From the NCBI RefSeq assembly GCF_000684975.1, contig NZ_BAXZ01000012.1, positions 62,001-126,000 of the forward strand: 64,000 nucleotides of DNA, written 5' to 3'. Below are positions 1 to 9,231 of the stretch, in pieces. Source of the DNA: Paraburkholderia acidipaludis NBRC 101816 (GTDB lineage: Bacteria; Pseudomonadota; Gammaproteobacteria; Burkholderiales; Burkholderiaceae). Every line of letters starts with the position of its first letter. Position 1 is the stretch's first letter. The notes beneath the pieces were generated by a model. It was given only the letters and a program-made list of their open reading frames with translations. It did not search any database and was not told the DNA's origin. The translations under genes were made by a program, and so were the position numbers.

Positions 1-51
1 GCAGCGCCATGCGTTGGCCGAGAGGCTTTGACCAGGTAACGCCGACCGGTT

Positions 52-510
52 TCAGAACCCGCGCGACATCACGGCAACGCCGATCGTAACGACGCCAAGC
101 ACGAGATTGACGAGCACGAGTCGGCGCACGGTGCCCACGGCGCGCGCGCCGTCGGGCCAGCGCTGCGACTGCACGGCGCGGCGAATGCGCGGAAAGACCG
201 CAAAGCGCAGGTGCCCGTAAATCAGCATCATCAGCACGCCCAACCCTGCCATCGTATGCAGTTGCCAGGTGGCGTGGCCACCGCCGAACTGCATGAGCAG
301 AAAACCGCCCGTGACCAGAATGACGAGCACCGCGCCCGCCACCCAGTTGAAGAAGCGGCCGAACACCGACTCCCAGAGCGGCAGCCGCAGCTGTGGCGAA
401 AGATCTTCGAGCGCCGGTCGCAAGCAGAAGTGCGCGAACACCATGCCGCCCACCCAGACGGCGACAGCCAGCAAATGCAAGAAAAGCGCGACTTCGATCG
501 CGTGGCCCAT
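52..510 (-). CDS. CopD-family integral membrane protein
   Basis: 152 residues and almost entirely hydrophobic, with about four membrane segments (near residues 8-28, 52-73, 83-103 and 130-150). The first helix carries the H-x-x-A-x-x-x-W-x-G-G pattern of CopD/copper-resistance membrane domains, and an H-T-M-A-G motif lies in the third segment. The family is linked to copper handling in the inner membrane, but single-domain members are mostly uncharacterised. No copC, copper chaperone or sensor lies nearby, so a copper role is inferred from family only. It lies downstream of parC on the same strand, separated by a strong hairpin, so it is probably its own transcript. Confidence 0.75.
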   Translation of the reverse strand: MGHAIEVALFLHLLAVAVWVGGMVFAHFCLRPALEDLSPQLRLPLWESVFGRFFNWVAGAVLVILVTGGFLLMQFGGGHATWQLHTMAGLGVLMMLIYGHLRFAVFPRIRRAVQSQRWPDGARAVGTVRRLVLVNLVLGVVTIGVAVMSRGF

Positions 511-596
511 GCTTCAGATTCCTGTATGTGTGGAGAGGCGGCGCAGCGCAAGACGCATGCCCGCAATGCCAGCCTGCGCGCGATTATTCCATGCGG

Positions 597-631
597 CACA
601 AAGGCGCGCACCGGACGTGCGCGCCTTTGTG
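597..631 (-). terminator. Hairpin terminator after parC
   Basis: A perfect 15-bp inverted repeat (CACAAAGGCGCGCAC and its complement) with a 5-nt loop sits between the parC stop and the copD-like start. The T run is short and lies within the stem, so termination efficiency is uncertain. Confidence 0.55.
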
Positions 632-662
632 ACTGCTTTTGAAGACATTCGCGCCCCGCGCC

Positions 663-2984
663 TTACTGCGGCAACACCGGACGCAACGCCACGACCTGCT
701 TGAGCTTCGAATCCGGCGTGCGGCCCTTGCGGGCACGCTTGCCGATCTGCGGCGCGAGCACCGCGCCCGCCATCAGGTCTTCGCCCGGTTTGCCGCCGCG
801 GCCCGCGCCGATCAGCACCACGCCCGCCGCGCTGATGGCGAGCGCCTGCGTGAGCTTTTCATTATCGTCAAGCTGCATCAGGATGACACCGCGGCCGCCG
901 GCGGAAAGCGTTTTCATCTCGTCGAGGCCGAACACGAGCAGACGCCCGCCCGACGAAAGACACGCCACCTGGATCGCGCCCGGCAGCATCGGCATCGGCG
1001 CGAGCGGCAAGGCGCCCTCGTCGATGGTCATGAACGCCTTGCCCGCCTTCACGCGGCTCACCATGTCGCCGATCTTCGCGATGAAGCCGAAGCCGTTGCT
1101 CGACGCCAGCAGCAGTTGCTGCTCCGCGTTCGCGGCGAAGTAGTGCAGCAGATGCGTGCCCGCTTCGAGCTCGATGAGCGACGTCACCGGCACACCGTCG
1201 CCGCGCCCGCCCGGCAGTTGCGCAACCGCGACCGAATAGACGCGGCCGTTGCTGCCCCACGCGATCAGCGTGTCGGGCGTGCGGCACAGGAAAGTGGCGT
1301 AGAGGCCGTCGCCGGCCTTGAACGTGAAGCTCTGCGGATCGAGGCCATGGCCCTTGAGCGCACGCACCCAGCCCTTCTGCGAGACGACCACGGTAACGGG
1401 CTCGTCCACGACGCGCACTTCGAACGTCGCGCGCTTTTCCTGCTGGATCAGTGTGCGGCGGTCGTCGCCGTACTGCTTCGCGTCGCCTTCGATCTCCTTC
1501 ACGATGAGGCGCTTCATCGACGACTCGTTCGCGAGCAGCTCTTCGAGCTTCGCCTTCTCGTCGCGCAACTCTTCGAGCTCCTTCTCGATCTTGATCTTCT
1601 CGAGCCGCGCCAACTGACGCAGACGGATTTCGAGAATGTCTTCCGCCTGGCGCTCGGAAAGCCCGAACGCGCTCATGAGCGCGCTCTTCGGCTCGTCCGA
1701 CTCGCGGATGATGCGAATGACCTCGTCGATATTGAGGAAGACGATCATCCGCCCTTCGAGGATATGGATGCGGTCGTCGACCTTCGTCAGGCGGTGCTGC
1801 GTGCGGCGCGTGACGGTGGCGAAGCGGAAGCCGATCCACTCGCCCAGGATCTCGCTCACGCCCTTCTGGCGCGGGCGCCCATCGGCGCCGATCATCACGA
1901 GATTCAGCGAGGCGTTCGATTCGAGGCTCGTGTTGGCAAGCAGCGAATTCACGAACTCGGCCTGGTCGATGCGGCTCGTCTTCGGCTCGAACACGATGCG
2001 CACGGGCGCGTCCTTGCCCGACTCGTCGCGCACGGCGTCGAGCAGCGCGAGCATGGACTGCTTGCTCTGCAACTGCTCGGGCGTGAGCGTCTTCTTGCCG
2101 AGCTTGAGCTTCGGATTGGTCAGCTCCTCGATCTCTTCCAGCACCTTCTGGCTCGATGTGTTCGGCGGCAGTTCCGTGACCACGAGCTGCCACTGGCCGC
2201 GCGCGAGATCCTCGATCTTCCAGCGCGCGCGCACCTTCAGGCTGCCGCGGCCCATCTCGTAGGCTGCCGCGATTTCGGCCTCGCTGGAGATGATCTGGCC
2301 GCCGCCCGGGAAGTCCGGCCCCGGCAGCTTTTCCATCAGTTCCGCGTGCGTGATCTTCGGATTGCGAATCATCGCCACCGCCGCGGCCGCGACTTCGCGC
2401 AGGTTGTGCGACGGGATTTCCGTGGCGAGACCCACCGCGATGCCCGAAGCGCCGTTCAGCAGCAGCATGGGCAGGCGCGCGGGCAGCGTCTTCGGCTCCT
2501 GGAACGAGCCGTCGTAGTTCGGCATGAAATCGACGGTGCCCATGTCGATTTCGTCGAGCAGCAGCTTCGCGATAGGCGTGAGACGCGCTTCGGTGTATCG
2601 CATCGCCGCGGCGCCGTCGCCGTCGCGCGAGCCGAAGTTGCCCTGGCCGTCGATGAGCGGATAGCGCATCGAGAAGTCTTGCGCGAGGCGCACGAGCGCG
2701 TCGTACGCCGACTGGTCGCCGTGCGGATGGTACTTGCCCAGCACATCGCCCACCACGCGCGCCGACTTCACGGGCTTGGCGTTGTCGCCGAGTCCCATCT
2801 CGTTCATCGCGAAGAGAATGCGCCGCTGCACCGGTTTCTGGCCGTCGCAGACGTCGGGCAGCGCGCGGCCCTTCACCACGCTCACCGCGTAGTCGAGGTA
2901 CGCGCGCTCCGCGTAGTGGCCGAGCGTGAGCGTGTCGCCTTCGGCGCCGCCGGTCACTTCAGCAAAAAGATCGTCCATGTTCAA
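663..2984 (-). CDS. parC: DNA topoisomerase IV subunit A
   Basis: 773 residues, full length for ParC. With ParE it decatenates replicated chromosomes by ATP-driven double-strand passage. The breakage-reunion domain starts at the N-terminus with the [12 protein letters not shown] block (about residues 44-55). The catalytic tyrosine is Tyr130 in A-A-M-R-Y-T-E-A. The C-terminal part has the blade-like repeats that bend DNA. At the quinolone-contact position, where GyrA and E. coli ParC have Ser after H-P-H-G-D, this protein has Gln91 followed by Ser92. The gene lies 35 nt downstream of parE, so the two are surely co-transcribed. Confidence 0.96.
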   Translation of the reverse strand: MNMDDLFAEVTGGAEGDTLTLGHYAERAYLDYAVSVVKGRALPDVCDGQKPVQRRILFAMNEMGLGDNAKPVKSARVVGDVLGKYHPHGDQSAYDALVRLAQDFSMRYPLIDGQGNFGSRDGDGAAAMRYTEARLTPIAKLLLDEIDMGTVDFMPNYDGSFQEPKTLPARLPMLLLNGASGIAVGLATEIPSHNLREVAAAAVAMIRNPKITHAELMEKLPGPDFPGGGQIISSEAEIAAAYEMGRGSLKVRARWKIEDLARGQWQLVVTELPPNTSSQKVLEEIEELTNPKLKLGKKTLTPEQLQSKQSMLALLDAVRDESGKDAPVRIVFEPKTSRIDQAEFVNSLLANTSLESNASLNLVMIGADGRPRQKGVSEILGEWIGFRFATVTRRTQHRLTKVDDRIHILEGRMIVFLNIDEVIRIIRESDEPKSALMSAFGLSERQAEDILEIRLRQLARLEKIKIEKELEELRDEKAKLEELLANESSMKRLIVKEIEGDAKQYGDDRRTLIQQEKRATFEVRVVDEPVTVVVSQKGWVRALKGHGLDPQSFTFKAGDGLYATFLCRTPDTLIAWGSNGRVYSVAVAQLPGGRGDGVPVTSLIELEAGTHLLHYFAANAEQQLLLASSNGFGFIAKIGDMVSRVKAGKAFMTIDEGALPLAPMPMLPGAIQVACLSSGGRLLVFGLDEMKTLSAGGRGVILMQLDDNEKLTQALAISAAGVVLIGAGRGGKPGEDLMAGAVLAPQIGKRARKGRTPDSKLKQVVALRPVLPQ

Positions 2985-3019
2985 TCAATCCGTATTCGTG
3001 TGCGGGGGGCGTGGGAACG

Positions 3020-5002
3020 TCAAATGTCCGCTTCGACTTCGTTGCCCTTCTCTTCGAGCCACGAGCGGCGCGACGCCGCTTCGCCCTTGCCCATCAGCAT
3101 CGTCATGCGCGCGACGGTGGCCTCGTAGTCGAGGTCGCCGAGCGCCACCGGCGAAAGGCGCCGCGTGTCCGGGTTCATGGTCGTGTCCCAGAGCTGCTCG
3201 GCGCTCATTTCACCGAGACCCTTGAAGCGGCTGATGGTCCATTGCGTTTCGCGCACGCCGTCCTTGCGCAGCTTGTCGAGGATCGCTTCGAGCTCGCCTT
3301 CGTCGAGCGCGTAGAGCTTCTGCGCGGGCTTCTTGCCGCGCGCGGGCGCGTCCACGCGAAACAACGGCGGGCGCGCCACGCACACGTGGCCGCGCTCGAT
3401 CAACTGCGGGAAGTGCTTGAAGAAGAGCGTGAGCAGCAACACCTGGATGTGCGAACCATCCACGTCCGCGTCCGAGAGGATGCAGATCTTGCCGTAACGC
3501 AGGTTCGCGAGATCGACGGTTTCGTCGGGACTGTGCGGATCGACGCCGATCGCAACAGAAATGTCGTGCACTTCATTGTTGGCAAAAAGACGGTCGCGCT
3601 CGGTTTCCCACGTGTTCAGCACCTTGCCCCGCAACGGCAGGATGGCCTGATATTCCTTGTCGCGCCCCATCTTCGCGGAACCGCCCGCCGAATCGCCCTC
3701 CACGAGGAAGAGTTCGTTGCGCGCGATATCGGTCGATTCGCAGTCGGTGAGCTTGCCGGGCAGCACGGCCACGCCCGAACTCTTGCGTTTTTCCACCTTC
3801 TGGCCCGCACGCGTGCGCGCCTGAGCCTGCTTGATGACGAGGTCGGCGAGCTTCTTGCCGTGCTCGACGTGCTGGTTGAGCCACAACTCCAGCGCGGGAC
3901 GCGAGAACGACGAGACGAGCTTGACGGCATCGCGGCTGTTCAGGCGCTCCTTGATCTGCCCCTGGAACTGCGGATCGAGCACCTTCGCCGAGAGCACGAA
4001 CGAGACGCGCGCAAACACGTCTTCGGGCAGCAGCTTCACGCCTTTGGGCTGAAGATTGTGCAGTTCGACGAAGCTTTTCACGGCCTGGAACAGACCGTCG
4101 CGCAAGCCGCTTTCGTGCGTGCCGCCCGCCGGCGTGGGGATGAGGTTCACATACGACTCGCGCGTGAGCGGCCCTTCCTCGGTCCATGCGACGACCCAGG
4201 CGGCGCCCTCGCCTTCGGCGAAGGTGTCGTCGGCCGTGCGTGCGTCGGCGTATCGTTCGCCTTCGAAGAGCGGGATCAGCAGCTCGCTGCCGCCCATGCC
4301 TTCGAGCAGATAGCCGCGCAGGCCGTCTTCGTACTTCCAGCTCTGGCGCTCGCCCGTCTTCTCGTTGACGAGCTCGACCTCCACGCCGGGCAGCAGCACG
4401 GCCTTCGAGCGCAAGAGGCGCTGCAGTTCGCCGAACGGCAGATTGGGCGAGTCGAAGTACTTCGGATCGGGCGAGGCGGTGACGCGCGTGCCGGTCTTCT
4501 TCTCGTCGCGCGCGGCATTGCGCACGGCGAGCGGCCTGACGACGTCGCCGTTGGCGAAGCCGATCTCGGCGACCTTGCCGTCGCGCCACACGGTCACGTC
4601 GAGGCGCGTGGAAAGCGCGTTCGTGACCGAGACGCCCACGCCGTGCAGGCCGCCCGAGAACGTGTAGGCGCCGCCGGCGGCCTTGTCGAACTTGCCGCCC
4701 GCGTGCAGGCGGGTATAGACGATTTCGACGACGGGCACCTTCTCTTCGGGGTGCAGGCCGAACGGAATGCCGCGGCCGTCGTCCTCGACGGAGACGGACT
4801 GGTCCGCGTGCAGCGTCACCGTGATGCGGCGGCCGAAGCCGCCGAGGGCTTCGTCCGAAGCGTTGTCGATGACTTCCTGGATGATGTGCAGCGGGTTTTC
4901 GGTGCGGGTGTACATGCCCGGCCGCTGCCGGACCGGCTCGAGGCCCTTGAGCACCTTGATCGACGCTTCGCTATAGGTAGCGTTTGACTTCTTCGTAGAC
5001 AT
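3020..5002 (-). CDS. parE: DNA topoisomerase IV subunit B
   Basis: 660 residues from the ATG at 5002 (M-S-T-K-K-S-N-A). An in-frame upstream start at 5062 exists but adds 20 residues not typical of the family. The protein is the GHKL ATPase and TOPRIM half of topoisomerase IV. Visible blocks are the N-terminal ATP site (V-I-D-N-A-S-D-E-A, then D-D-G-R-G-I-P), the glycine-rich lid G-G-L-H-G-V-G, the TOPRIM E-G-D-S-A-G-G and the D-A-D-V-D-G-S-H metal site. It is the first gene of the parE-parC operon, with a sigma-70-like promoter about 155 nt upstream. Confidence 0.95.
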   Translation of the reverse strand: MSTKKSNATYSEASIKVLKGLEPVRQRPGMYTRTENPLHIIQEVIDNASDEALGGFGRRITVTLHADQSVSVEDDGRGIPFGLHPEEKVPVVEIVYTRLHAGGKFDKAAGGAYTFSGGLHGVGVSVTNALSTRLDVTVWRDGKVAEIGFANGDVVRPLAVRNAARDEKKTGTRVTASPDPKYFDSPNLPFGELQRLLRSKAVLLPGVEVELVNEKTGERQSWKYEDGLRGYLLEGMGGSELLIPLFEGERYADARTADDTFAEGEGAAWVVAWTEEGPLTRESYVNLIPTPAGGTHESGLRDGLFQAVKSFVELHNLQPKGVKLLPEDVFARVSFVLSAKVLDPQFQGQIKERLNSRDAVKLVSSFSRPALELWLNQHVEHGKKLADLVIKQAQARTRAGQKVEKRKSSGVAVLPGKLTDCESTDIARNELFLVEGDSAGGSAKMGRDKEYQAILPLRGKVLNTWETERDRLFANNEVHDISVAIGVDPHSPDETVDLANLRYGKICILSDADVDGSHIQVLLLTLFFKHFPQLIERGHVCVARPPLFRVDAPARGKKPAQKLYALDEGELEAILDKLRKDGVRETQWTISRFKGLGEMSAEQLWDTTMNPDTRRLSPVALGDLDYEATVARMTMLMGKGEAASRRSWLEEKGNEVEADI

Positions 5003-5157
5003 GGTGGTCCGTCGGGTTGCCGCGCGGTTGTCCACAGGTCCTGTGGACATCTGCGTGGACAACGCGTTGAGTTTTCAAAAAAAGCGAAACGAAACAACGG
5101 GATGAACTGGCATGCCCACCGCGCGGGCAGCGGCGCGGCGGACGGGATTCGCGAGGT

Positions 5158-5185
5158 ATTGTACTGATTTGGGGCGGCGCGGCAA
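5158..5185 (-). promoter_or_regulatory. Probable sigma-70 promoter of parE-parC
   Basis: Read on the minus strand: TTGCCG, a 16-nt spacer, then TACAAT. It points toward parE and leaves a leader of about 150 nt. Assigned by consensus match only. Confidence 0.5.
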
Positions 5186-5295
5186 TTTGCGCGGGGGTCA
5201 GCCGTTCGGCCGAGGGGTTGGCGGACGCGGGACTCGCGTAGAATCGATGGCTCGTGGAACGGCGCCAGCCGCCGCCCGGGAAACGTGGAGTCACC

Positions 5296-5505
5296 ATGAA
5301 ACCATCCGAAGCCTTGTGCGCGCACCGCGCCGAAGCCGCTCGGCACAATCGCTCCAGGACACGCCGATGGCCCTCGACGCTGTACGCGATGCGCAATCAG
5401 ATCTCACACGGCTATTTCGCAGTGGACGTCGAGATAATCCGGAGCACGGTGAAACAACATCTCCCGGTACTCGAGCGCGATCTGATGCGGCTTATCGGCG
5501 AATAA
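5296..5505 (+). pseudogene. Remnant of a MNT/HepT toxin-antitoxin pair (fused ends)
   Basis: A 69-codon frame. Its first ~15 residues (M-K-P-S-E-A-L-x-A-H-R) look like the N-terminus of MNT-type nucleotidyltransferase antitoxins. From about residue 25 to the end it looks like the C-terminus of HepT/HEPN toxins, including R-N-Q-I-S-H-G-Y-F, which is the R-X4-H-x-Y ribonuclease and AMPylation motif. The nucleotidyltransferase core (G-S-x-A-R-G-x...D-x-D) and the N-terminal HEPN helices are absent. I infer that one internal deletion joined the ends of two adjacent genes. A GGAG precedes the ATG by about 6 nt, so a peptide could still be made. It lies between parE and uup. Confidence 0.6.
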
Positions 5506-5510
5506 ACGAA

Positions 5511-5529
5511 GCGGCCCTCATCAGGCCGC
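5511..5529 (-). terminator. Weak hairpin downstream of uup
   Basis: GCGGCC and GGCCGC with a 7-nt loop, followed on the minus strand by a short T-rich stretch. Position fits the end of the uup transcript. Short stem and poor T tract. Confidence 0.3.
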
Positions 5530-5545
5530 CCTCTCCCGCATCACC

Positions 5546-7477
5546 TCACTTCCGCTTGCTCTCCAGCTCTTCCCACCGCTCCAGCGCCGCAAGCAATTCC
5601 TCGTCGATCTGCGCATAGCGTTCGGTAAGCCGCACGCCCTCCTGCGCGTCCTTCGCGAAAATCGACCCTTCTTCGATCTGCGCGCCGATGGTCTTCTGCT
5701 CCGTCTCCAGCGCCTCGATCCGCTTGGGCAGTTCCTCCAGTTCGCGCTGCTCCTTGAACGACAGCTTGACCGAGCGTTGCGCGTTGCGCCCCGTCGCGCT
5801 TTCCTTCGGCGCGGCGGCGGCGGCCGGCGCGGCGGCCTGCGGCGCGCGCGCCTCGGCCAGCTGCTGCGCGCGCGCACTCTGCGTCTGCCAGTCGGTGAAA
5901 CCGCCCACGTATTCGCGCCACTGGCCGCCGCCCTCGGCCGCGAACACGGAGGTCACCACGTTGTCGAGAAATGCGCGGTCGTGGCTCACGAGCAGCACGG
6001 TGCCGTCGTAATCGGCCAGCAGTTCTTCGAGCAGTTCGAGCGTCGGAATATCGAGGTCGTTGGTCGGCTCGTCGAGCACCAGCACGTTCGCGGGCCGCGC
6101 GAAAAGACGCGCGAGCAGCAGGCGGTTGCGCTCGCCGCCCGAAAGCGATTTCACGGGCGAACGCGCGCGCTCGGGCGCGAACAGGAAGTCGCCCAAATAG
6201 CTCATCACGTGCTTCTTCGCGCCGTTGATCTCGACCCAGTCGCTGCCGGGGCTGATCGTGTCGGCAAGACTCTTCTCCAGGTCGAGCTGCGCGCGCATCT
6301 GGTCGAAGTACGCGACCTGCAGATTCGTGCCCACGCGCACCGTGCCCTCGTCCGGCTTCAGCTCGCCGAGAATGAGCTTGAGCAGCGTGGTCTTGCCCGC
6401 GCCGTTCGGGCCGACAAAGCCGATCTTGTCGCCGCGCATGACCGTGGCCGAAAAGCGGTCGACGATCGTGCGATCGCCATAGCGCTTCGTCACGTCCGTG
6501 AGTTCGGCGACGATCTTGCCGGACTTCTCGCCCTGCGCCACATCGAGCCTCACGTTGCCCTGCACGTTGCGGCGCTCGGCGCGTTCGTTGCGCATCTGCA
6601 CGAGCCGCGCAATGCGCCCGACGCTGCGCGTGCGGCGCGCTTCGACGCCCTTGCGGATCCACACCTCTTCCTGCGCGAGCAGCTTGTCGAACTTCTCGTT
6701 CTCCACGCGCTCCACTTCCAGTTGCTGAGCCTTGCGCTCCTGATACTGCGAAAAGTTGCCCGGATACGAGAGCAGCTTGCCGCGGTCGAGCTCGACGATG
6801 CGCGTGGCCACGCGGTCGAGGAACGCGCGGTCGTGGGTGATGAAGAGCAGGCTCGAACGCTGCGCGACGAGCAGTTCCTCGAGCCAGCGGATGCCGTCGA
6901 AGTCGAGGTGGTTGGTCGGTTCGTCGAGCAGCAGCACGTCGGGCTGCACGACGAGCGCACGCGCCAGCGCCACGCGCTTTTGCATACCGCCCGAGAGCGC
7001 GCCCACCCGCGCTTCGCCGTCGAGCCCGATCTGCGCGAGCGTGGTCGACACGCGCGTGCGCCAGTTCCAGGCATCGGCGGCGTCGAGCGAGGACTGCAGC
7101 GTGTTCATGCGCGCGAGCAGCGCATCGTGCTCCGCGCCTTCGGGCGTGTCCGCCAGCTTGTGCGCGACGGTGTCGTATTCGTCGAGCAGCGCGCGCACGC
7201 CTTCGAGCCCGGAGGCAACCGCGTCGAATACCGGGGCGTCGGCGTCGAACTCGGGCTCCTGCGGCACGTAGACGGTCGAAAGATGCTGCTGGCGCGTGAT
7301 GAGGCCGTCGTCGGGTTTCGCCAGCTCGGCGACGATCTTCAAGAGCGACGACTTGCCCGCGCCGTTGCGGCCGATCAGCCCGACGCGTTCGCCGGTTTCG
7401 AGCGAGAAGTCCGCATGGTCGAGCAGCGCGACGTGGCCGAACGCGAGTTGCGCGCCGGTGAGGGTGTAAAGCGACAT
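5546..7477 (-). CDS. uup: ABC-F family ATPase Uup
   Basis: 643 residues with two ABC ATPase cassettes and no membrane segments, as in ABC-F proteins. First Walker A is G-R-N-G-A-G-K-S-S (about residues 36-44), with signature A-L-S-G-G-M-Q-K-R. Second Walker A is G-P-N-G-A-G-K-T-T, with signature S-L-S-G-G-E-R-N-R. A linker of basic and coiled character separates them. The C-terminal ~100 residues have an Ala-rich linker and then a charged coiled coil (E-L-E-E-L-P-K-R-I-E-A-L-E), the hallmark of Uup rather than EttA. Uup acts on ribosomes and affects transposon precise excision and replication-fork processing. Expression is probably monocistronic. Confidence 0.9.
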   Translation of the reverse strand: MSLYTLTGAQLAFGHVALLDHADFSLETGERVGLIGRNGAGKSSLLKIVAELAKPDDGLITRQQHLSTVYVPQEPEFDADAPVFDAVASGLEGVRALLDEYDTVAHKLADTPEGAEHDALLARMNTLQSSLDAADAWNWRTRVSTTLAQIGLDGEARVGALSGGMQKRVALARALVVQPDVLLLDEPTNHLDFDGIRWLEELLVAQRSSLLFITHDRAFLDRVATRIVELDRGKLLSYPGNFSQYQERKAQQLEVERVENEKFDKLLAQEEVWIRKGVEARRTRSVGRIARLVQMRNERAERRNVQGNVRLDVAQGEKSGKIVAELTDVTKRYGDRTIVDRFSATVMRGDKIGFVGPNGAGKTTLLKLILGELKPDEGTVRVGTNLQVAYFDQMRAQLDLEKSLADTISPGSDWVEINGAKKHVMSYLGDFLFAPERARSPVKSLSGGERNRLLLARLFARPANVLVLDEPTNDLDIPTLELLEELLADYDGTVLLVSHDRAFLDNVVTSVFAAEGGGQWREYVGGFTDWQTQSARAQQLAEARAPQAAAPAAAAAPKESATGRNAQRSVKLSFKEQRELEELPKRIEALETEQKTIGAQIEEGSIFAKDAQEGVRLTERYAQIDEELLAALERWEELESKRK

Positions 7478-7573
7478 GACTGGAAAACGATGCCTGCGTT
7501 GGACCTGAAGCGCGCATTGTACCGGTCCGGCGCGGCGGCGCTTTCGCCGCCACCGCGCGCGGTCGCGCCGGCC

Positions 7574-7975
7574 TTACTTCACGTGAACCGTAATGGTCTG
7601 GCTCCACTCGGGACCGTACGAATGGTGCGCGCCGTCCGCGAACTGCGCGGTGAGCGTGTGGTCGCCGGGCGGCAGCGTGATATCCGTTTCGGTCTGCCCT
7701 TTGCCGTAGTGGATCGATTTATCGCTCACCGGCACGATCTGGCCTTGCGGCAACGGCCCGCTGTCGATCAGCAGGTGATGGTGGCCGGTGCCCGGCGTCA
7801 CCGTGCCGGCGGGCGCGACCGTCATGCCGTCGATGCCGAATACCACGTGCACCGGATTGGTAACCGTCGCGCCGTCCTTCGGTTCGACGAAGTAGACGCC
7901 TTCGGCACGCGCGACGCCCGTCACCGCCAGCAGGGCCGTGAACGCCACGGCGGCGAGCAAGCTGTTTCTGACCAT
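7574..7975 (-). CDS. Exported DUF4399-type protein
   Basis: 133 residues from the ATG at 7975, which is preceded by CGAGGAG. A signal peptide ends near A-R-A-E (residues 24-26). The mature part begins V-Y-F-V-E-P-K-D-G-A-T-V-T-N-P-V-H-V-V-F-G and later has G-H-H-H-L-L-I-D and G-x-H-T-L-x-A-Q-F-A-D-G-x-H, the pattern of DUF4399 proteins. It has an Ig-like beta-rich fold with a His-rich patch that might bind metal, which is inference. Function unknown. It is expected in the periplasm. It lies 96 nt upstream of uup on the same strand. Confidence 0.75.
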   Translation of the reverse strand: MVRNSLLAAVAFTALLAVTGVARAEGVYFVEPKDGATVTNPVHVVFGIDGMTVAPAGTVTPGTGHHHLLIDSGPLPQGQIVPVSDKSIHYGKGQTETDITLPPGDHTLTAQFADGAHHSYGPEWSQTITVHVK

Positions 7976-8226
7976 CGTTGTTCTCCTCGGGAATGGGAAA
8001 CCCAGCCCGGCGTGCCGCGCGCCATGCCGCATCCGCGGGCGGCTGCAGAACGCCGGAGGCCCAGCATACAACGCATCCGTGAAGGCACACGATCTGCGCG
8101 TCGCTGCGCTCGACGGCGTGCGGTGAGCCCCCCTGCGGCAAAGGCACTCGGCGGAAGCGGCGCAATTTTCCGGTAACATCGCGGGTCGCCCGCCGCCCCA
8201 AAATGGGGCGGGAAAGCGGGCAACGC

Positions 8227-8433
8227 ATGGAACAGATGAAAGGTGTTGTGGTGAGCGAAGTGATCGAATACAAGAGCTGGATCTGCCTGATCTGCGGCTG
8301 GATCTACAACGAGGAAGAGGGGCTGCCCGACGAAGGCATCGCGGCAGGCACGCGTTTCGCGGATATCCCCGGGGACTGGCGCTGCCCGCTGTGCGACGTG
8401 GGCAAGGCGGAATTCGCGGTCGTCGAATTCTGA
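8227..8433 (+). CDS. Rubredoxin
   Basis: 68 residues from the ATG at 8227; a start at 8203 or 8236 is also possible. It has both iron-binding knuckles, C-L-I-C-G-W and C-P-L-C-D-V, spaced as in rubredoxins, and the conserved Y-x-x-x-x-G-x-P-D-x-G-I-x-x-G-T-x-F-x-x-I-P-x-D-W-x-C-P middle. A single Fe bound by four Cys transfers one electron in the cytoplasm. No partner reductase or alkane hydroxylase is adjacent, so the redox partner is unknown. Confidence 0.93.
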   Translation: MEQMKGVVVSEVIEYKSWICLICGWIYNEEEGLPDEGIAAGTRFADIPGDWRCPLCDVGKAEFAVVEF

Positions 8434-8531
8434 GTTCCGGGCTCGCCGCCGTAGCGCGCTGCGCGTCATGGCGGGATCACAGCAGGGTCACGGCAGCTTC
8501 CCGCGTAGTCATTTTCGCGCCGGAAGGCGTT

Positions 8532-8540
8532 TGCTATACT
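8532..8540 (+). promoter_or_regulatory. Extended -10 promoter candidate for tRNA-Arg
   Basis: TGC followed directly by TATACT gives an extended -10 element about 115 nt upstream of the tRNA. No convincing -35 is seen. Confidence 0.4.
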
Positions 8541-8554
8541 CCACGTCCTGCATC

Positions 8555-8588
8555 GCGATTCGCCAGAAGTGCGAAACTCGCGAATCGC
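8555..8588 (+). repeat. 9-bp inverted repeat in the tRNA leader
   Basis: GCGATTCGC and GCGAATCGC separated by 16 nt, between the candidate promoter and the tRNA. It could fold in the precursor RNA or be an operator. No function can be assigned. Confidence 0.4.
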
Positions 8589-8658
8589 TTCGCGCCATGA
8601 CGGGTGACTTGGGAAACATGGCGATCACGCGAAGCCCGCAGGCCTGCGTGCCGCATGC

Positions 8659-8733
8659 CTCCCTGTAGTTCAATGGATAGAACAAGTGCCTCCTAAGCGC
8701 TAGATGCAGGTTCGATTCCTGCCAGGGGGACCA
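8659..8733 (+). tRNA. tRNA-Arg (anticodon CCT)
   Basis: A cloverleaf can be drawn by eye. The 7-bp acceptor pairs CTCCCTG with CAGGGGG (one T-G pair). The D arm contains AGTTCAATGGATAGAAC. The anticodon arm pairs AGTGC and GCGCT around loop CTCCTAA, giving anticodon CCT. The T arm pairs GCAGG and CCTGC around TTCGATT. Discriminator A and the 3' CCA are genome-encoded. It reads AGG codons, which are rare in this GC-rich genome. Confidence 0.95.
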
Positions 8734-8848
8734 GCCACCCAGTTCCGGCGCGGGACACCCCCGCAGCCCGCCCGAGATCCCAGGCCCCGACCGTTCCGGT
8801 TTGCACCGGAAAGCGCCGCACGCTCAACCCTCCCAGCAAGACATCCCC

Positions 8849-9121
8849 ATGGACATCAACAAGCAGGTCGCCGCCCTTACCGCTTCCGAACTCCAGACCG
8901 CCGGCGCGAGTCAGGCCGCCGCCATTGCATTGAGCGTGGTGCTGCGCCATCTGAATTCACCGGAGCTCGCGAAGCTGCTCACTTCGGCTTTCGCGAACCA
9001 TCAGGCCGTCATGCTGCAAACGCCCTGGCCCGACCCGATGCTGCAGTCGTTCGAAGCGACGCGCCGGTTCCTCGAAGGCGCCGCGCAACCTGCCGCCGGC
9101 GCGGCGCCGCAAGCCGAGTGA
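8849..9121 (+). CDS. Conserved small cytoplasmic protein, function unknown
   Basis: 90 residues from the ATG at 8849. Mostly helical and Ala-rich, with no signal peptide or membrane segment. Visible pattern: an N-terminal D-I-N-K-Q-V-A-A-L-T helix, a middle with L-R-H-L-N-S-P-E-L-A-K-L, then Q-T-P-W-P-D-P-M and an Ala/Pro-rich disordered tail. I do not recognise a domain. Codon use is like that of neighbouring genes, so it is likely real. Confidence 0.6.
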   Translation: MDINKQVAALTASELQTAGASQAAAIALSVVLRHLNSPELAKLLTSAFANHQAVMLQTPWPDPMLQSFEATRRFLEGAAQPAAGAAPQAE

Positions 9122-9231
9122 GCAGGCGGGACGAGGCTTTGCAGCCCGCCGCGCCCCGCTTGTCAATTGTTAACTTTCACGGCGACGTCCATCGCCTACG
9201 ATTCGTTCTGTCAGAACGGAGGGTGGACGGC

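Noticed and set aside
639..4987. Very long frames antisense to parC and parE
   Set aside because: They are mirror frames that stay open because the genes are GC-rich. Their products are Arg/His-rich with no domain, and the real genes on the minus strand are certain.
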